A DNA stretch of 31,203 nt from DATATV01 sp035551355 (GCA_035551355.1 DASZNF010000133.1:1-31203), one strand, 5' to 3'; positions 21,851-30,278 are shown, counted from the first letter of the stretch. Made by a program: numbers and translations. The notes: a model not told the origin generated them from the letters alone.

Positions 21851-22468
21851 TCAGCCGGCGCGCAACGCCCCACCGAGCAGGGTGAGCAACCCGATCCGGG
21901 CCTCCTCTTTGGCCTGTTCGGTGTTCTCCGCGTGCGCGACGTACAGCGCGGCCTCGGTCACCGCGGAGAGGATCAGCTGGGCCAGCAGGTCCACCGATCC
22001 GACGACCTTGCCCTCCCGCTGCGCCGGGACCAGCATTTCGCGGATCAGGCCCAGCCCGTGCTCGGCCTCGATCGCCCGCCACTCGTGCCAGCCCAGCACG
22101 GCCGGCGCGTCGGTGAGCACCAGCCGCACCACCTCGGGCCGGCTGCACAGGTCCAGATAGGCCGAGACCGCCGCGACCATGCCGAGTTCGGTGCTGCCCG
22201 CATCCCGCATGGCCGCGCCGATCTGGTCGATCAACTCGTCGTCCAGTTCGATCAGGACGGCTTGGAACAACGCCTTCTTGTCGGCGTAGTGGTGGTAAAG
22301 GGCGCCCCGGGTCAGGCCGGCCGCGGACACGATCTCGGCCGCGGACACGTTGGCATAGCCCCGCTCGGCGAACAGCCGCCTGGCGGTGCTCATCAGCGCC
22401 GCCCGGGTGGTCCGGGACCGTTCCTCCTGACTCTGCCGCCGATTCGGCTCTTGGTTCTGCCCTGCCAC
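21851..22468 (-). CDS. TetR-family transcriptional regulator
   Basis: This 205-residue repressor has a typical N-terminal domain: RTTRAALMSTARRLFAERGY, then the helix-turn-helix VSAAEIVSAAGLTRGALYHHYADKKALF. A C-terminal ligand-binding helical domain includes VVRLVLTDAPAVLGWHEWR. The start is GTG 22468 after GGTGTGGA; TTG 22483 would overlap the preceding stop. It directly follows the alpha/beta hydrolase gene on the same strand. The strong palindrome at 23343-23363, just upstream of that gene, is its most likely operator, which would make the unit autoregulated. The ligand is unknown, perhaps a substrate or product of the hydrolase. Confidence 0.92.
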   Translation of the reverse strand: MAGQNQEPNRRQSQEERSRTTRAALMSTARRLFAERGYANVSAAEIVSAAGLTRGALYHHYADKKALFQAVLIELDDELIDQIGAAMRDAGSTELGMVAAVSAYLDLCSRPEVVRLVLTDAPAVLGWHEWRAIEAEHGLGLIREMLVPAQREGKVVGSVDLLAQLILSAVTEAALYVAHAENTEQAKEEARIGLLTLLGGALRAG

Positions 22469-22479
22469 TCCACACCCGC

Positions 22480-23331
22480 TCAACCGGAACGCATGAACTC
22501 CACGATCAACCGGGCGAGTTCGGCCGGCTGGTCCTCCGGCACGAAGGTATACGAATCTTCGAGCACGACCTGCCGGGCCTTGGGCAGCCGGGCGGCCAGC
22601 CCTTCGCGCAGCCGGTCCGGGAACACCTTGTCCTTGCCGGCTCCGACCAACAGCACCGGCCGGTCGAAATCGGGCAGCGCCTCGGCCGCGCGCAGGGTGT
22701 AGCGCTTGTGCACCCCGGCGGTGAATCGCTTGACATCGCGCCGGATTCCGGGATCCCGCGCGGCGTCCACAAAGGACCGCATCACGTCATCGGTGGGCAG
22801 TTTCTTCATGAGCATGCCGAACAGCTGCGGCCACAGCGGTTTCACCCGCAGGGAGGCGGCGATCAGCCGGTCCGCGCCGGGAAACCGGATCACGGTGGGC
22901 AGCGCGGTGAACGGCTGCGGGAAGAACTTGTCCAGCGCGTCGCACGGGGTGAGCACGACCCGGCCGACGCGGCCGGGGTGTTCGGTCATCAGGATCTGGG
23001 TGAGCGCCCCGCCGGTGTCGTTGGCCACCACGGTGACGTCGGTGAGTTCCAGTTCGGCGAGGAAGTCCGCGATCATCCGGGCCACGCCGGGCGGCGAGAG
23101 GTCGGCGCTCGGGGGCAGCGGGTCGCGGTGCGCGCCCAGTGGCCAGTCCGGCGCCAGGCAGCGGAAGCCGGCGTCGGCGACCGGCGGCACCACCGCGCGC
23201 CACAGGTCGGCATTGACCAGCAGGCCGTGCACGAACAGCACGGCCGGGCCGGTGCCGCGCTCGCGGTAGCGCACCGGCCCACCGGGCAGGGTGACGGTGT
23301 GTTCGGTTCCCAGAGCATCGCTGATTGCCAT
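22480..23331 (-). CDS. Alpha/beta hydrolase with Asp nucleophile elbow
   Basis: This 283-residue alpha/beta hydrolase has the oxyanion segment VLFVHGLLVNADLW (HG near 35-36), nucleophile elbow VVANDTGGAL with D105 instead of Ser, as in haloalkane dehalogenases and epoxide hydrolases, and an acidic residue in LLVGAGKDKVFP. In the segment where many relatives carry the catalytic His, it reads EDSYTFVPEDQP with Tyr. The His may therefore be elsewhere or absent, and activity is uncertain. ATG 23331 is chosen over the frame start 23346, which lies in the palindromic operator. It is followed by tetR and the TRIC gene. Detoxification of a compound sensed by TetR is a plausible guess only. Confidence 0.87.
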   Translation of the reverse strand: MAISDALGTEHTVTLPGGPVRYRERGTGPAVLFVHGLLVNADLWRAVVPPVADAGFRCLAPDWPLGAHRDPLPPSADLSPPGVARMIADFLAELELTDVTVVANDTGGALTQILMTEHPGRVGRVVLTPCDALDKFFPQPFTALPTVIRFPGADRLIAASLRVKPLWPQLFGMLMKKLPTDDVMRSFVDAARDPGIRRDVKRFTAGVHKRYTLRAAEALPDFDRPVLLVGAGKDKVFPDRLREGLAARLPKARQVVLEDSYTFVPEDQPAELARLIVEFMRSG

Positions 23332-23342
23332 ATCCCACACAA

Positions 23343-23363
23343 ACATACATACAGAATGTATGT
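23343..23363. promoter_or_regulatory. TetR-type palindromic operator upstream of hydrolase gene
   Basis: ACATACAT (23343-23350) and ATGTATGT (23356-23363) are perfect 8-bp inverted arms with a 5-bp spacer. The sequence is strikingly AT-rich in this GC-rich region and lies 12 bp from ATG 23331. On the minus strand TTGACA (23366-23361), a consensus -35, overlaps one arm, so a bound repressor would block polymerase. Confidence 0.85.
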
Positions 23364-23376
23364 CAATGCCGATGGG

Positions 23377-23745
23377 CTACCTCCGCACCATCGCCCGCCC
23401 GAGCAGCGCCCGGCCCAGTCCACCGAACACCGCGAACAACACCGCCACCCCGGCCAGCACCCCGGCGCCAACCGCCGAAGCCCGGTCGAAGACCAGCACC
23501 CCGTGCCGCCCCAACAGGAAGCCCGCGTAACAGCCCCAGCACAGCGCCGCGGTGAACACCGCCCCGGACAGCGTGCTGAACATCGCCACCAGCGCCACCC
23601 CCACCGCCAGCGCGACCAGCCCGGAGCCCGGGTGCGCCGAATCTCCGCCGACCACCGCGCCCAAGGTCACCAGTACCGCGACGGTGAAGCCGACCGCGGT
23701 GCCGACCGAGCCGTCGAAATGGGGAACCCGCGCCGGATGCGTCAT
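23377..23745 (-). CDS. Small integral membrane protein, unknown function
   Basis: This 122-residue protein consists of a short polar start (THPARVPHFDGS) and four hydrophobic segments (VGTAVGFTVAVLVTLGAVVGG, GLVALAVGVALVAMFSTLSG, AVFTAALCWGCYAGFLLG and AVGAGVLAGVAVLFAVFGGL), ending in a basic tail. I do not recognise the family; such four-helix proteins are common in Pseudonocardiales. ATG 23745 has GGAG five bases upstream. It lies upstream of the hydrolase gene on the same strand, with the TetR-type operator in the 45-bp gap, and is divergent from bluB. Confidence 0.75.
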   Translation of the reverse strand: MTHPARVPHFDGSVGTAVGFTVAVLVTLGAVVGGDSAHPGSGLVALAVGVALVAMFSTLSGAVFTAALCWGCYAGFLLGRHGVLVFDRASAVGAGVLAGVAVLFAVFGGLGRALLGRAMVRR

Positions 23746-23898
23746 CATTTCTCCAGCGCAACGCCATCGACCGGCCCGCGGAAGACGCGTTGTCCACACC
23801 TTGACGGCCCGGGCTCGATCCTTGACGAAATCCTGACGCCTGTCGGGAACGTCACCGACCACGCGCCGAACGGCAGCCGGTGGGGCACCATCGGGGCC

Positions 23899-24552
23899 GT
23901 GACCAGCACCCGCCCCGAGCCCCTGCTGTACGAGACCCTGCTGCGCCGCCGGGACACCCGCGCGGAGTTCACCGGCGAGCCCATCGCGCCGGAGGTGCTG
24001 CACCGGGTGCTCACCGCCGCGCACGCCGCCCCCAGTGTCGGGTTGTCCCAGCCGTGGGAGTTCGTGCTGGTCGACGACAACGCGACCCGCCGCGAGTTCC
24101 GCGAGCACGTGCTGGCCGAGCGCGAGGTGTTCGCGGCCGAGCTGACCGAGGAACGCGCGGGAAAGTTCGCCCGGATCAAGATCGAGGGAATTCTCGAGTC
24201 CAGCCTGGGTATCGTGGTCGGCTACGACCCGGAACGGGGCGCGCCCGCGGTGCTGGGCCGGCACGCCATCGCCGACGCGGGCCTGTACTCGGCCTGCCTG
24301 GCCATCCAGAACCTGTGGCTGGCCGCGACCGCCGAAGGGCTCGGCGTGGGCTGGGTGAGCTTCTACCGCGAGGAGTTCCTGCGCGAACTGGTCGGTTTCC
24401 CGGCCGGAATCCGCCCGATCGCGTGGTTGTGCGTCGGCGGCGTGCGCGACCTGCCGACCACCCCTGATCTGGAGCGACACGGCTGGCGTTCGCGTATTCC
24501 CCTTGAGTCGGTGTTGCACCACGGTCGGTACTCCGGCCCCGCCGGAGCGTGA
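23899..24552 (+). CDS. bluB: 5,6-dimethylbenzimidazole synthase BluB
   Basis: This nitroreductase-fold enzyme cleaves reduced FMN with O2 to give 5,6-dimethylbenzimidazole, the lower ligand of cobalamin. It has 217 residues. ETLLRRRDTRAEFTGEPI opens the FMN fold, followed by HAAPSVGLSQPWEFVLV with the BluB-type SVGxSQPW motif, then GLYSACLAIQNLWLAATAEGLGVGWVSFY and the C-terminal GWRSRIPLESVLHHGRY, all characteristic of BluB rather than general nitroreductases. GTG 23899 is used. No other cobalamin gene is nearby and I see no cobalamin riboswitch in 23746-23898. Confidence 0.88.
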   Translation: MTSTRPEPLLYETLLRRRDTRAEFTGEPIAPEVLHRVLTAAHAAPSVGLSQPWEFVLVDDNATRREFREHVLAEREVFAAELTEERAGKFARIKIEGILESSLGIVVGYDPERGAPAVLGRHAIADAGLYSACLAIQNLWLAATAEGLGVGWVSFYREEFLRELVGFPAGIRPIAWLCVGGVRDLPTTPDLERHGWRSRIPLESVLHHGRYSGPAGA

Positions 24553-24758
24553 CGCAACACTGTCCGCTTCGAACATTTGCGTAACACCAGCACCACTCGC
24601 TTGGGCCAATCCGGCGACTTTGTCCGCCTTCCATGACCCGAACCGCGATCAATACCGGTAGCCTGCAACGAAACCGACGGAGAACGCCGTTTCGTCATTC
24701 GGTTGACCGGAATGCGGTGCATTGGTCGGACCGGCGAGACGGAGGTCGGAGCGGCGAT

Positions 24759-26279
24759 GTGGCTGGGAGCGTCGGGACTGAGGTGGAGCAGGACAGGCCG
24801 CTGAGCGCGGGATACGTGCCGGATTCCGATACCCGGGTACGCCGGTTGATTCAGGCTGGCCAGCTGGCCGCGGCCAATGCGCTGTTCGACGAGATCCTGG
24901 CCGGGGGCAACCCGCCCACCGACATCGACCAGGCGGTTCGGGCCGGAGTGCTGGTCAACCGGGCCGTGCTGGCCTGGCGGCTGGGCCGGTTGCCGCTGGC
25001 CCTCGAACTGGCCGCGGAGGGCTGGACCGATCTGGGTTCGGGCCGCCAGGAGGGGGTCGCCAGCGCGTTCACCCTCGGGCTGCTGGGATATCTGCTGGAG
25101 GGTATCGGGAATCGCCGGGCCGCACTGGAAACACTGCGAATCTCGGTGCAACTTGCACGAAACGGCGGTGACAAGGCAATTCTTGCCCACTGCCTGCAAC
25201 GGCTGGGCGGAATCCTGAACTTCCGGGCCATCGAGGCCCCGGCGGACGAGGGCCGGGCCGCGTTCGAAGAGGCCCGGGCCGTGCTCGCCGAAGGCCTCGG
25301 CCTGCACGCCGAACCCGCGGTTTATCGTGCACTTCTGGGAGCATATGCACGATCTCTCGCTGGATTGGGTGAATTGTCCGCGGCGACCGAAGCGGCCCGG
25401 CAGGTATTGAAGCTGGGCACCACGGCCGAGGACCGCTGGGCCATCGCGGTCGGCGAGTGGGTGCTGGCCGAGGTAGGCCGGGCCCGCGGCGAACTCACCC
25501 AGGCCCGCACCATGGCCGCCCGCGCGGTCACCAATGCCGACCGGATCAACGACACCTCGCTGATCCTGCGTTTTTCCCAGGATCTGGCCGAAATCTGCGC
25601 CGCGCTGGACGATCCGGTCGGCGAGGCCGCCGCGCTGCGCCGCACCGTGTCCGCGGCCCGCACCGCCGCCGACACCCTACGCGAGGGGCTCGGTCAGGCG
25701 ATGGAGCAGCGCCGGCTGGCCGCCGCGGCGCAGCGGCTGGCCATGGCCGCACAGGAGGCGGCGGCCCGGGATCCGCTGACCGGCCTGGTCAACCGCCTTG
25801 GCCTGGAGCGCACCGCGCCGGAACTGATCGGCACCGCCCAGCGCAACGGCGGAACGGTCTGGCTGGTGCTGGTGGACATCGACTGGTTCAAGGGCGTCAA
25901 CGACGACGCCGGGCACGCGGCGGGCGACGCGGCACTGCGCGAGATCGCCCAGCTGCTGCGCAACGAATGCCGGTCCGACGACCTGGTGGCCCGGTGGGCG
26001 GGCGACGAGTTCGTGGTGCTGCTCGGCGCTCGCACCGGGGACGCCGGCCCGGCGGTGGCCGAGCGGATCCGGGCCGCGGTGGCCGAGCACAGCTGGGCAC
26101 TGGTGCTCGGCGGGGCCCGGCCGCCCACCGTGAGCATCGGCGTGGCGGCCGGTCCGGGCAGCTTCGACGAGCTGTTCGCGGCCGCGGATGTGGTGCTGTA
26201 CCAGGCGAAACGGCAGGGCCGCAACCGGGTCGCGGTGTTCCGTCAGCTCGACGAGCTGGGTGAGCTGGCCAAGGACTGA
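24759..26279 (+). CDS. Cytoplasmic TPR-GGDEF diguanylate cyclase
   Basis: This 506-residue protein makes the second messenger c-di-GMP from two GTP. The N-terminal two thirds (to about 310) is alpha-helical with TPR-like pairs (LARNGGDKAILAHCLQRLGGI, AVYRALLGAYARSLAGLGEL) and should bind a partner. A coiled helix (EQRRLAAAAQRLAMAAQEAAA) leads into the GGDEF domain: RDPLTGLVNRLGLE, LVDIDWFKGVND and signature AGDEF at 414-418 (AGDEF variants are generally active). An RxxD inhibitory site (RSDD) lies five residues before it, so product inhibition is likely. There is no membrane segment. The start is chosen at GTG 24759 after a GGAG site; the frame is open to ATG 24633. Confidence 0.88.
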   Translation: MAGSVGTEVEQDRPLSAGYVPDSDTRVRRLIQAGQLAAANALFDEILAGGNPPTDIDQAVRAGVLVNRAVLAWRLGRLPLALELAAEGWTDLGSGRQEGVASAFTLGLLGYLLEGIGNRRAALETLRISVQLARNGGDKAILAHCLQRLGGILNFRAIEAPADEGRAAFEEARAVLAEGLGLHAEPAVYRALLGAYARSLAGLGELSAATEAARQVLKLGTTAEDRWAIAVGEWVLAEVGRARGELTQARTMAARAVTNADRINDTSLILRFSQDLAEICAALDDPVGEAAALRRTVSAARTAADTLREGLGQAMEQRRLAAAAQRLAMAAQEAAARDPLTGLVNRLGLERTAPELIGTAQRNGGTVWLVLVDIDWFKGVNDDAGHAAGDAALREIAQLLRNECRSDDLVARWAGDEFVVLLGARTGDAGPAVAERIRAAVAEHSWALVLGGARPPTVSIGVAAGPGSFDELFAAADVVLYQAKRQGRNRVAVFRQLDELGELAKD

Positions 26280-26347
26280 CCGGTCACCTTCGCCTGCCTG
26301 CCAACGGTTTCCGGCTCAGCTCGGCCCGGTTCGTGGCTCGGCTCGGT

Positions 26348-26440
26348 TCGCGGATCAGCCCAGTCGTGCGGATGAGGCCGGTTCGTGGATCGGCCCGGTC
26401 GTGGATCAGACCGGTCGCGGATCAGCCCAGTCGTGCGGAT
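26348..26440. repeat. 26-bp perfect direct repeat with 67-bp period
   Basis: A 26-base sequence starting TCGCGGATCAGCCCAG occurs identically at 26348-26373 and 26415-26440. Related CGGTTCGTGGATC-like fragments fill the interval. It lies in the convergent gap 26280-26452 between the GGDEF and NarL-type genes. No spacer regularity or associated genes suggest CRISPR. Confidence 0.9.
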
Positions 26441-26452
26441 CAGCCCGCGCGG

Positions 26453-27097
26453 TCAGATCAGCCCGCCCCGGTAGGCGACCAGCGCCGCCTGCACCCGGTT
26501 GGCCGCGCCGATCTTGCCCAGCACCGCGGACACGTAGCCCTTCACGGTGGCCTCGGACAGGTGCAGCGTGGTGCCGATCTCCGCGTTGGACATGCCCTGC
26601 CCGATCAGCCCCAGCACCTCGCGTTCCCGGTCGGAGAGCACGGTGAGCAGTTTGCGCGCCGGTTCGGCGGCCCGTTCCCCGTCGGCGACCGCGGCCAGCA
26701 CCCGCGCGGCCACACCCGGGTCCAGCACCGCGCCGCCGCGGGCCAGGTCGCGCACCGCCTTGACCAGCTGGGTCGGCTCGGTGTCCTTGAGCAGAAACCC
26801 GTTGGCGCCGAGGCGAAGCGCCTCGCTGACGTACTCGTCCACGTCGAAGGTCGTGAGCATGCAGACCGCGGGCGGCTCGGGCAACGCGGTGAGCCTGCGC
26901 AGCGCGGTCAGCCCATCGGTGGAGCGCATCCGGATGTCCAGCAGCACCACGTGCGGCCGATGCCTGCGGGCCAGATCGGCGACCAGGTTGCCGTCATCGC
27001 ACTCGGCGACGACCTCGATGTCACCCGCGCTGCCCAGGATCATGCGCAGCCCGGACCGGACCAGGTCCTCGTCGTCGGCCAGCAAAACCTTGATCAC
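26453..27097 (-). CDS. NarL/FixJ-family response regulator (orphan)
   Basis: This 214-residue protein has a receiver domain (IKVLLADDEDLVRSGLRMIL; phosphoacceptor D54 in VVLLDIRMRSTDGL; T in MLTTF; K in FLLKDTEP) and a C-terminal LuxR-type helix-turn-helix (LSDREREVLGLIGQGMSNAE, then IGTTLHLSEATVKGYVSAVL). GTG 27097 has GGGGAGG five bases upstream. No histidine kinase gene is adjacent on either side, so its partner is elsewhere. It is divergent from the penicillin-acylase gene across a 194-bp region and may control it; this is only positional inference. Confidence 0.92.
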   Translation of the reverse strand: MIKVLLADDEDLVRSGLRMILGSAGDIEVVAECDDGNLVADLARRHRPHVVLLDIRMRSTDGLTALRRLTALPEPPAVCMLTTFDVDEYVSEALRLGANGFLLKDTEPTQLVKAVRDLARGGAVLDPGVAARVLAAVADGERAAEPARKLLTVLSDREREVLGLIGQGMSNAEIGTTLHLSEATVKGYVSAVLGKIGAANRVQAALVAYRGGLI

Positions 27098-27228
27098 AAC
27101 AACCTCCCCGATCCCGACACTGACCGGAATCATCTCATCGCGGCCAGCAACGTCCCAGTTCGACCGATGTACGGCCTGCCGATAGACCGTTCGGCCGAAG
27201 TAAACGTGAAGGGCTTTCGCGATAGCCC

Positions 27229-27240
27229 TACCCGAGGGTA
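27229..27240. promoter_or_regulatory. Short palindrome in the regulator/acylase divergent region
   Basis: TACCC-ga-GGGTA at 27229-27240 lies 51 bases before the acylase ATG; a GGGCT/AGCCC pair sits just upstream. It is a possible operator, but the arms are short and the match to a known site is unknown. Confidence 0.3.
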
Positions 27241-27291
27241 ACGTCACGCGGCGCACAGCGCTGTGCACTGTCCGGAGAGGAGCACCCCCAA

Positions 27292-30183
27292 ATGCCCCGA
27301 ACAGGTCATACTCGCGGCGTGGTGGCGGCGTTCGTGGCCGCGGCCACCGGGCTGGCACTCGGCGTGTCGGCTCCCGCAACCGCTGCGGTGAGCCCCGCCA
27401 ATCAGAGCAACGACTACTGCGACGGACAGTGCAGCGACATTTTGCCGCCCGGTGAGAACGGCAACGCCACGCTCGCCGACATCCTGGCCAACAAGACGCT
27501 CGGCACCCGCCCGGAGCACACCGACGACCAGCTCAACACCTACGGCAGCCTGGCCGACAACTACCAGTCGATCACCGATTCCACGATCGACAACTACTTC
27601 GACGACTCCTCCTTCGGCGTGACGTCGGGCCAGGTGGAGAGCACCATCCACCCGCGCAGCGACGTGACCATCGTGCGGGACAAGGCCCTTGGCATCCCGC
27701 ACATCACCGGCACCACCCGCTCGGGCACCGAGTACGGCGCCGGTTACGCGGCCGGCCAGGACCGGCTGTGGCTGATGGACGTGTTCCGCCACGTCGGCCG
27801 GGGCGAGCTGAGCAGCTTCGCCGGTGGCGCGGCGGCCAACCGGCAACTGGAGCAGACCTTCTGGGCCGCGGCCCCCTACACCGAGGCCGACCTGCAGAAC
27901 CAGGTCACCACCATCGCCAACAGCGGCGCGGCCGGCGCGCAGTCCATGGCCGACATCAACTCCTATCTCGACGGCCTGAACGCCTACATCAGCCAGTCCT
28001 ACAACGGCCGCTACTTCCCCGGCGAGTACGTGCTGACCGGGCACGTCAACGCGATCACCAACGCGGGCAGTATCGCCCCGTTCACCGCGACCGACCTGAT
28101 CGCCATCGCCGGCGTGGTGGGCGCGCTGTTCGGCACCGGCGGGGGCGGTGAGGTGCAGTCCGCACTGGTCAAGATGGCCGCGGACGACAAGTACGGCACC
28201 ACCGTGGGCGACCAGGTGTGGCAGAGCTTCCGCGAGGAGAACGACTCCGAGGCCGACCTGACCGTCCACAACGGACAAACGTTCCCGTACGGCGCCAGCC
28301 CGAGCGACCCGCAGGGCGTGGCCATGCCCGACCCGGGTTCGGTGACCGCGCAACAGGAGATCTACGACCCCACCGGCTCGGCCGCCTCGTCTTCGTCGAG
28401 CACGGCGCAAACCCCGGCGGCCACGACAAACCAGCAGACCGGCGCGCTCCCGCGCAACAAGGACGGTTCACTGAACGTCAACGCGGCCAAGGGAATCTTC
28501 GACAACGGCGTGCTGCCGGGCAATCTGCTGTCGGCCAAACACGGCATGTCCAACGCGCTGGTGGTGTCCGGCAAGTACACCGACGACGGGCACCCGATCG
28601 CCGTGTTCGGCCCGCAGACCGGTTACTTCGCGCCGCAGCTGCTGATGCTGGAGGAGTTGCAGGGCCCGGGAATCAGCGCCCGCGGGGTTTCCTTCGCAGG
28701 GACCAACTTCTACGTGGAACTGGGCCGAGGCGAGGACTACTCGTGGAGCGCCACGTCGGCCGGCCAGGACATCACCGACACGTTCGCGGCGACCCTGTGC
28801 AACCCGGACGGCTCGACCCCGGACAAGAACTCGAACTACTACCTGTACAACGGTGTGTGCACCGCGATGGAGCCACTGGAGGTGGACGACTCGTGGAGCC
28901 CCACGGTGGCCGATTCGACCGCGGCCGGTTCGTACAAACTGATCGTCTACCGAACGAAGTACGGCCTGGTGCAGTACCGGGCGACGGTCGGCGGAAAACC
29001 GGTGGCCTACACCAGCCAGAGATCCACGTACATGCACGAGGCGTCGTCGATCATCGGCTTCCAGATGTACAACAACCCCGATGACATGGCCACGGCGCAA
29101 CAGTTCGAGACGGCCGCGTCGAACGTCAACTACACGTTCAACTGGTTCTTCGTGAACTCCACCGACACGGCGTACTACAACTCGGGCTGGAACCCGGTGC
29201 GCCCGGCCGGGGTGGACTCCAACCTGCCGATCCAGGCGAGCAGCCAGTACGAGTGGCAGAACTGGAACCCGGACACCGACACGTCGGACTACACCGCCTC
29301 CAGTGCCCATCCCAACTCCATCGACCAGGACTATTACGTGTCCTGGAACAACAAACAGGCGCTGGACTACACCTCGGCCGGATACGGCAACGGCAGCGTG
29401 TACCGCTCGAACCTGCTGGACACTCGGGTGAAAGCGTTGGTGGACAGCGGAAAGAAGGTCACCCGGGCCGACGTGGTGAAAGCCATGGAGGACGCGGCCG
29501 TGACCGACCTCCGCGGCGAGGACGTACTGCCCACCCTGTTGCGCGTGATCAACAGCCAGCCGGTCACCGACCCGACCCAGGCCAACCTGGTCAGCGAGCT
29601 GGAAACCTGGCTCAACGCGGGGGCCAAGCGCGTGGAGACCTCCGCCGGCAGCAAGCAGTATCAGTATGCGGCGGCGATCCAGGTGCTGGACGCCTGGTGG
29701 CCGTTGCTCGTGCAGGCGGAGTTCCAGCCCCAGATGGGCGACGACCTGTTCAACGCGATGATCGGCGTGCTGCAGATCAACGAGTCGCCCTCGGGTGGGC
29801 AGACCGGCCCGAGCACCGGCCCGGCCGACGCGAACGAGTCGATCCCGCACAAGGGTTCGTCGTTCCAGCTCGGCTGGTGGTCCTATGTGGACAAGGACCT
29901 CCGGTCGATCCTGGGCGACAACGTCTCCGATGGCCTGGCCGAGCAGTACTGCGGCGGCGGCAACCTGTCGTCCTGCCGTACGGCTCTGCTCACCAGCCTG
30001 ACGCAAGCCGGTTCGCAGTCCGCGTCCACGGTCTACCCAGCCGACGACTACTGCTCGGCCGGTGACCAGTGGTGCGCCGACTCGATCATCCAGCGGCCGA
30101 TGGGCGGCATCACCGACCCGTCGATCACCTGGCAGAACCGGCCGACGTTCCAACAGGTCGTGCAATACCCCGCACACCGGTAA
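27292..30183 (+). CDS. Secreted penicillin-acylase-family N-terminal nucleophile hydrolase
   Basis: This 963-residue exported amidase precursor has a signal peptide of about 31 residues (basic start, VVAAFVAAATGLALGVSA, cleavage near ATA-AV). The alpha-subunit region contains VTIVRDKALGIPHITGTTRS and YGAGYAAGQDRLWLMDVFRH, the hallmark start of the penicillin acylase family. A linker rich in Ser/Thr/Ala follows. The autoprocessing site is H-G-M/S-N-A-L-V-V with Ser420 as new N-terminus and nucleophile of the beta subunit, followed by GKYTDDGHPIAVFGPQTGYF. Relatives hydrolyse beta-lactam side chains, acyl-homoserine lactones or cyclic lipopeptides; the substrate here is not evident. It is longer than most relatives (about 750-850). 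ATG 27292 follows GGAGAGGAG. A terminator follows at 30201. Confidence 0.92.
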   Translation: MPRTGHTRGVVAAFVAAATGLALGVSAPATAAVSPANQSNDYCDGQCSDILPPGENGNATLADILANKTLGTRPEHTDDQLNTYGSLADNYQSITDSTIDNYFDDSSFGVTSGQVESTIHPRSDVTIVRDKALGIPHITGTTRSGTEYGAGYAAGQDRLWLMDVFRHVGRGELSSFAGGAAANRQLEQTFWAAAPYTEADLQNQVTTIANSGAAGAQSMADINSYLDGLNAYISQSYNGRYFPGEYVLTGHVNAITNAGSIAPFTATDLIAIAGVVGALFGTGGGGEVQSALVKMAADDKYGTTVGDQVWQSFREENDSEADLTVHNGQTFPYGASPSDPQGVAMPDPGSVTAQQEIYDPTGSAASSSSSTAQTPAATTNQQTGALPRNKDGSLNVNAAKGIFDNGVLPGNLLSAKHGMSNALVVSGKYTDDGHPIAVFGPQTGYFAPQLLMLEELQGPGISARGVSFAGTNFYVELGRGEDYSWSATSAGQDITDTFAATLCNPDGSTPDKNSNYYLYNGVCTAMEPLEVDDSWSPTVADSTAAGSYKLIVYRTKYGLVQYRATVGGKPVAYTSQRSTYMHEASSIIGFQMYNNPDDMATAQQFETAASNVNYTFNWFFVNSTDTAYYNSGWNPVRPAGVDSNLPIQASSQYEWQNWNPDTDTSDYTASSAHPNSIDQDYYVSWNNKQALDYTSAGYGNGSVYRSNLLDTRVKALVDSGKKVTRADVVKAMEDAAVTDLRGEDVLPTLLRVINSQPVTDPTQANLVSELETWLNAGAKRVETSAGSKQYQYAAAIQVLDAWWPLLVQAEFQPQMGDDLFNAMIGVLQINESPSGGQTGPSTGPADANESIPHKGSSFQLGWWSYVDKDLRSILGDNVSDGLAEQYCGGGNLSSCRTALLTSLTQAGSQSASTVYPADDYCSAGDQWCADSIIQRPMGGITDPSITWQNRPTFQQVVQYPAHR

Positions 30184-30200
30184 CAGTTCTCCGGAGATCC

Positions 30201-30246
30201 GGCGGTCCCGCAGCCCTTCATCCGGGCAGCGGGACCGCCCTTCTTT
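30201..30246 (+). terminator. Intrinsic-type terminator after the acylase gene
   Basis: GGCGGTCCCGC (30201-30211) pairs perfectly with GCGGGACCGCC (30229-30239), with a 17-nt loop and a following CTTCTTTC. It starts 18 bases after the acylase stop. Confidence 0.9.
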
Positions 30247-30278
30247 CGGGCGACTTCTGCGTATAGTGGGCAACACGT

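Noticed and set aside
23746..23898. Cobalamin riboswitch before bluB
   Set aside because: No B12-box-like conserved sequence found by eye; two TTGACG hexamers are present but no matching -10.
26280..26452. CRISPR array
   Set aside because: Only two exact copies, no regular spacers, no cas genes; the fragments are degenerate tandem duplications.
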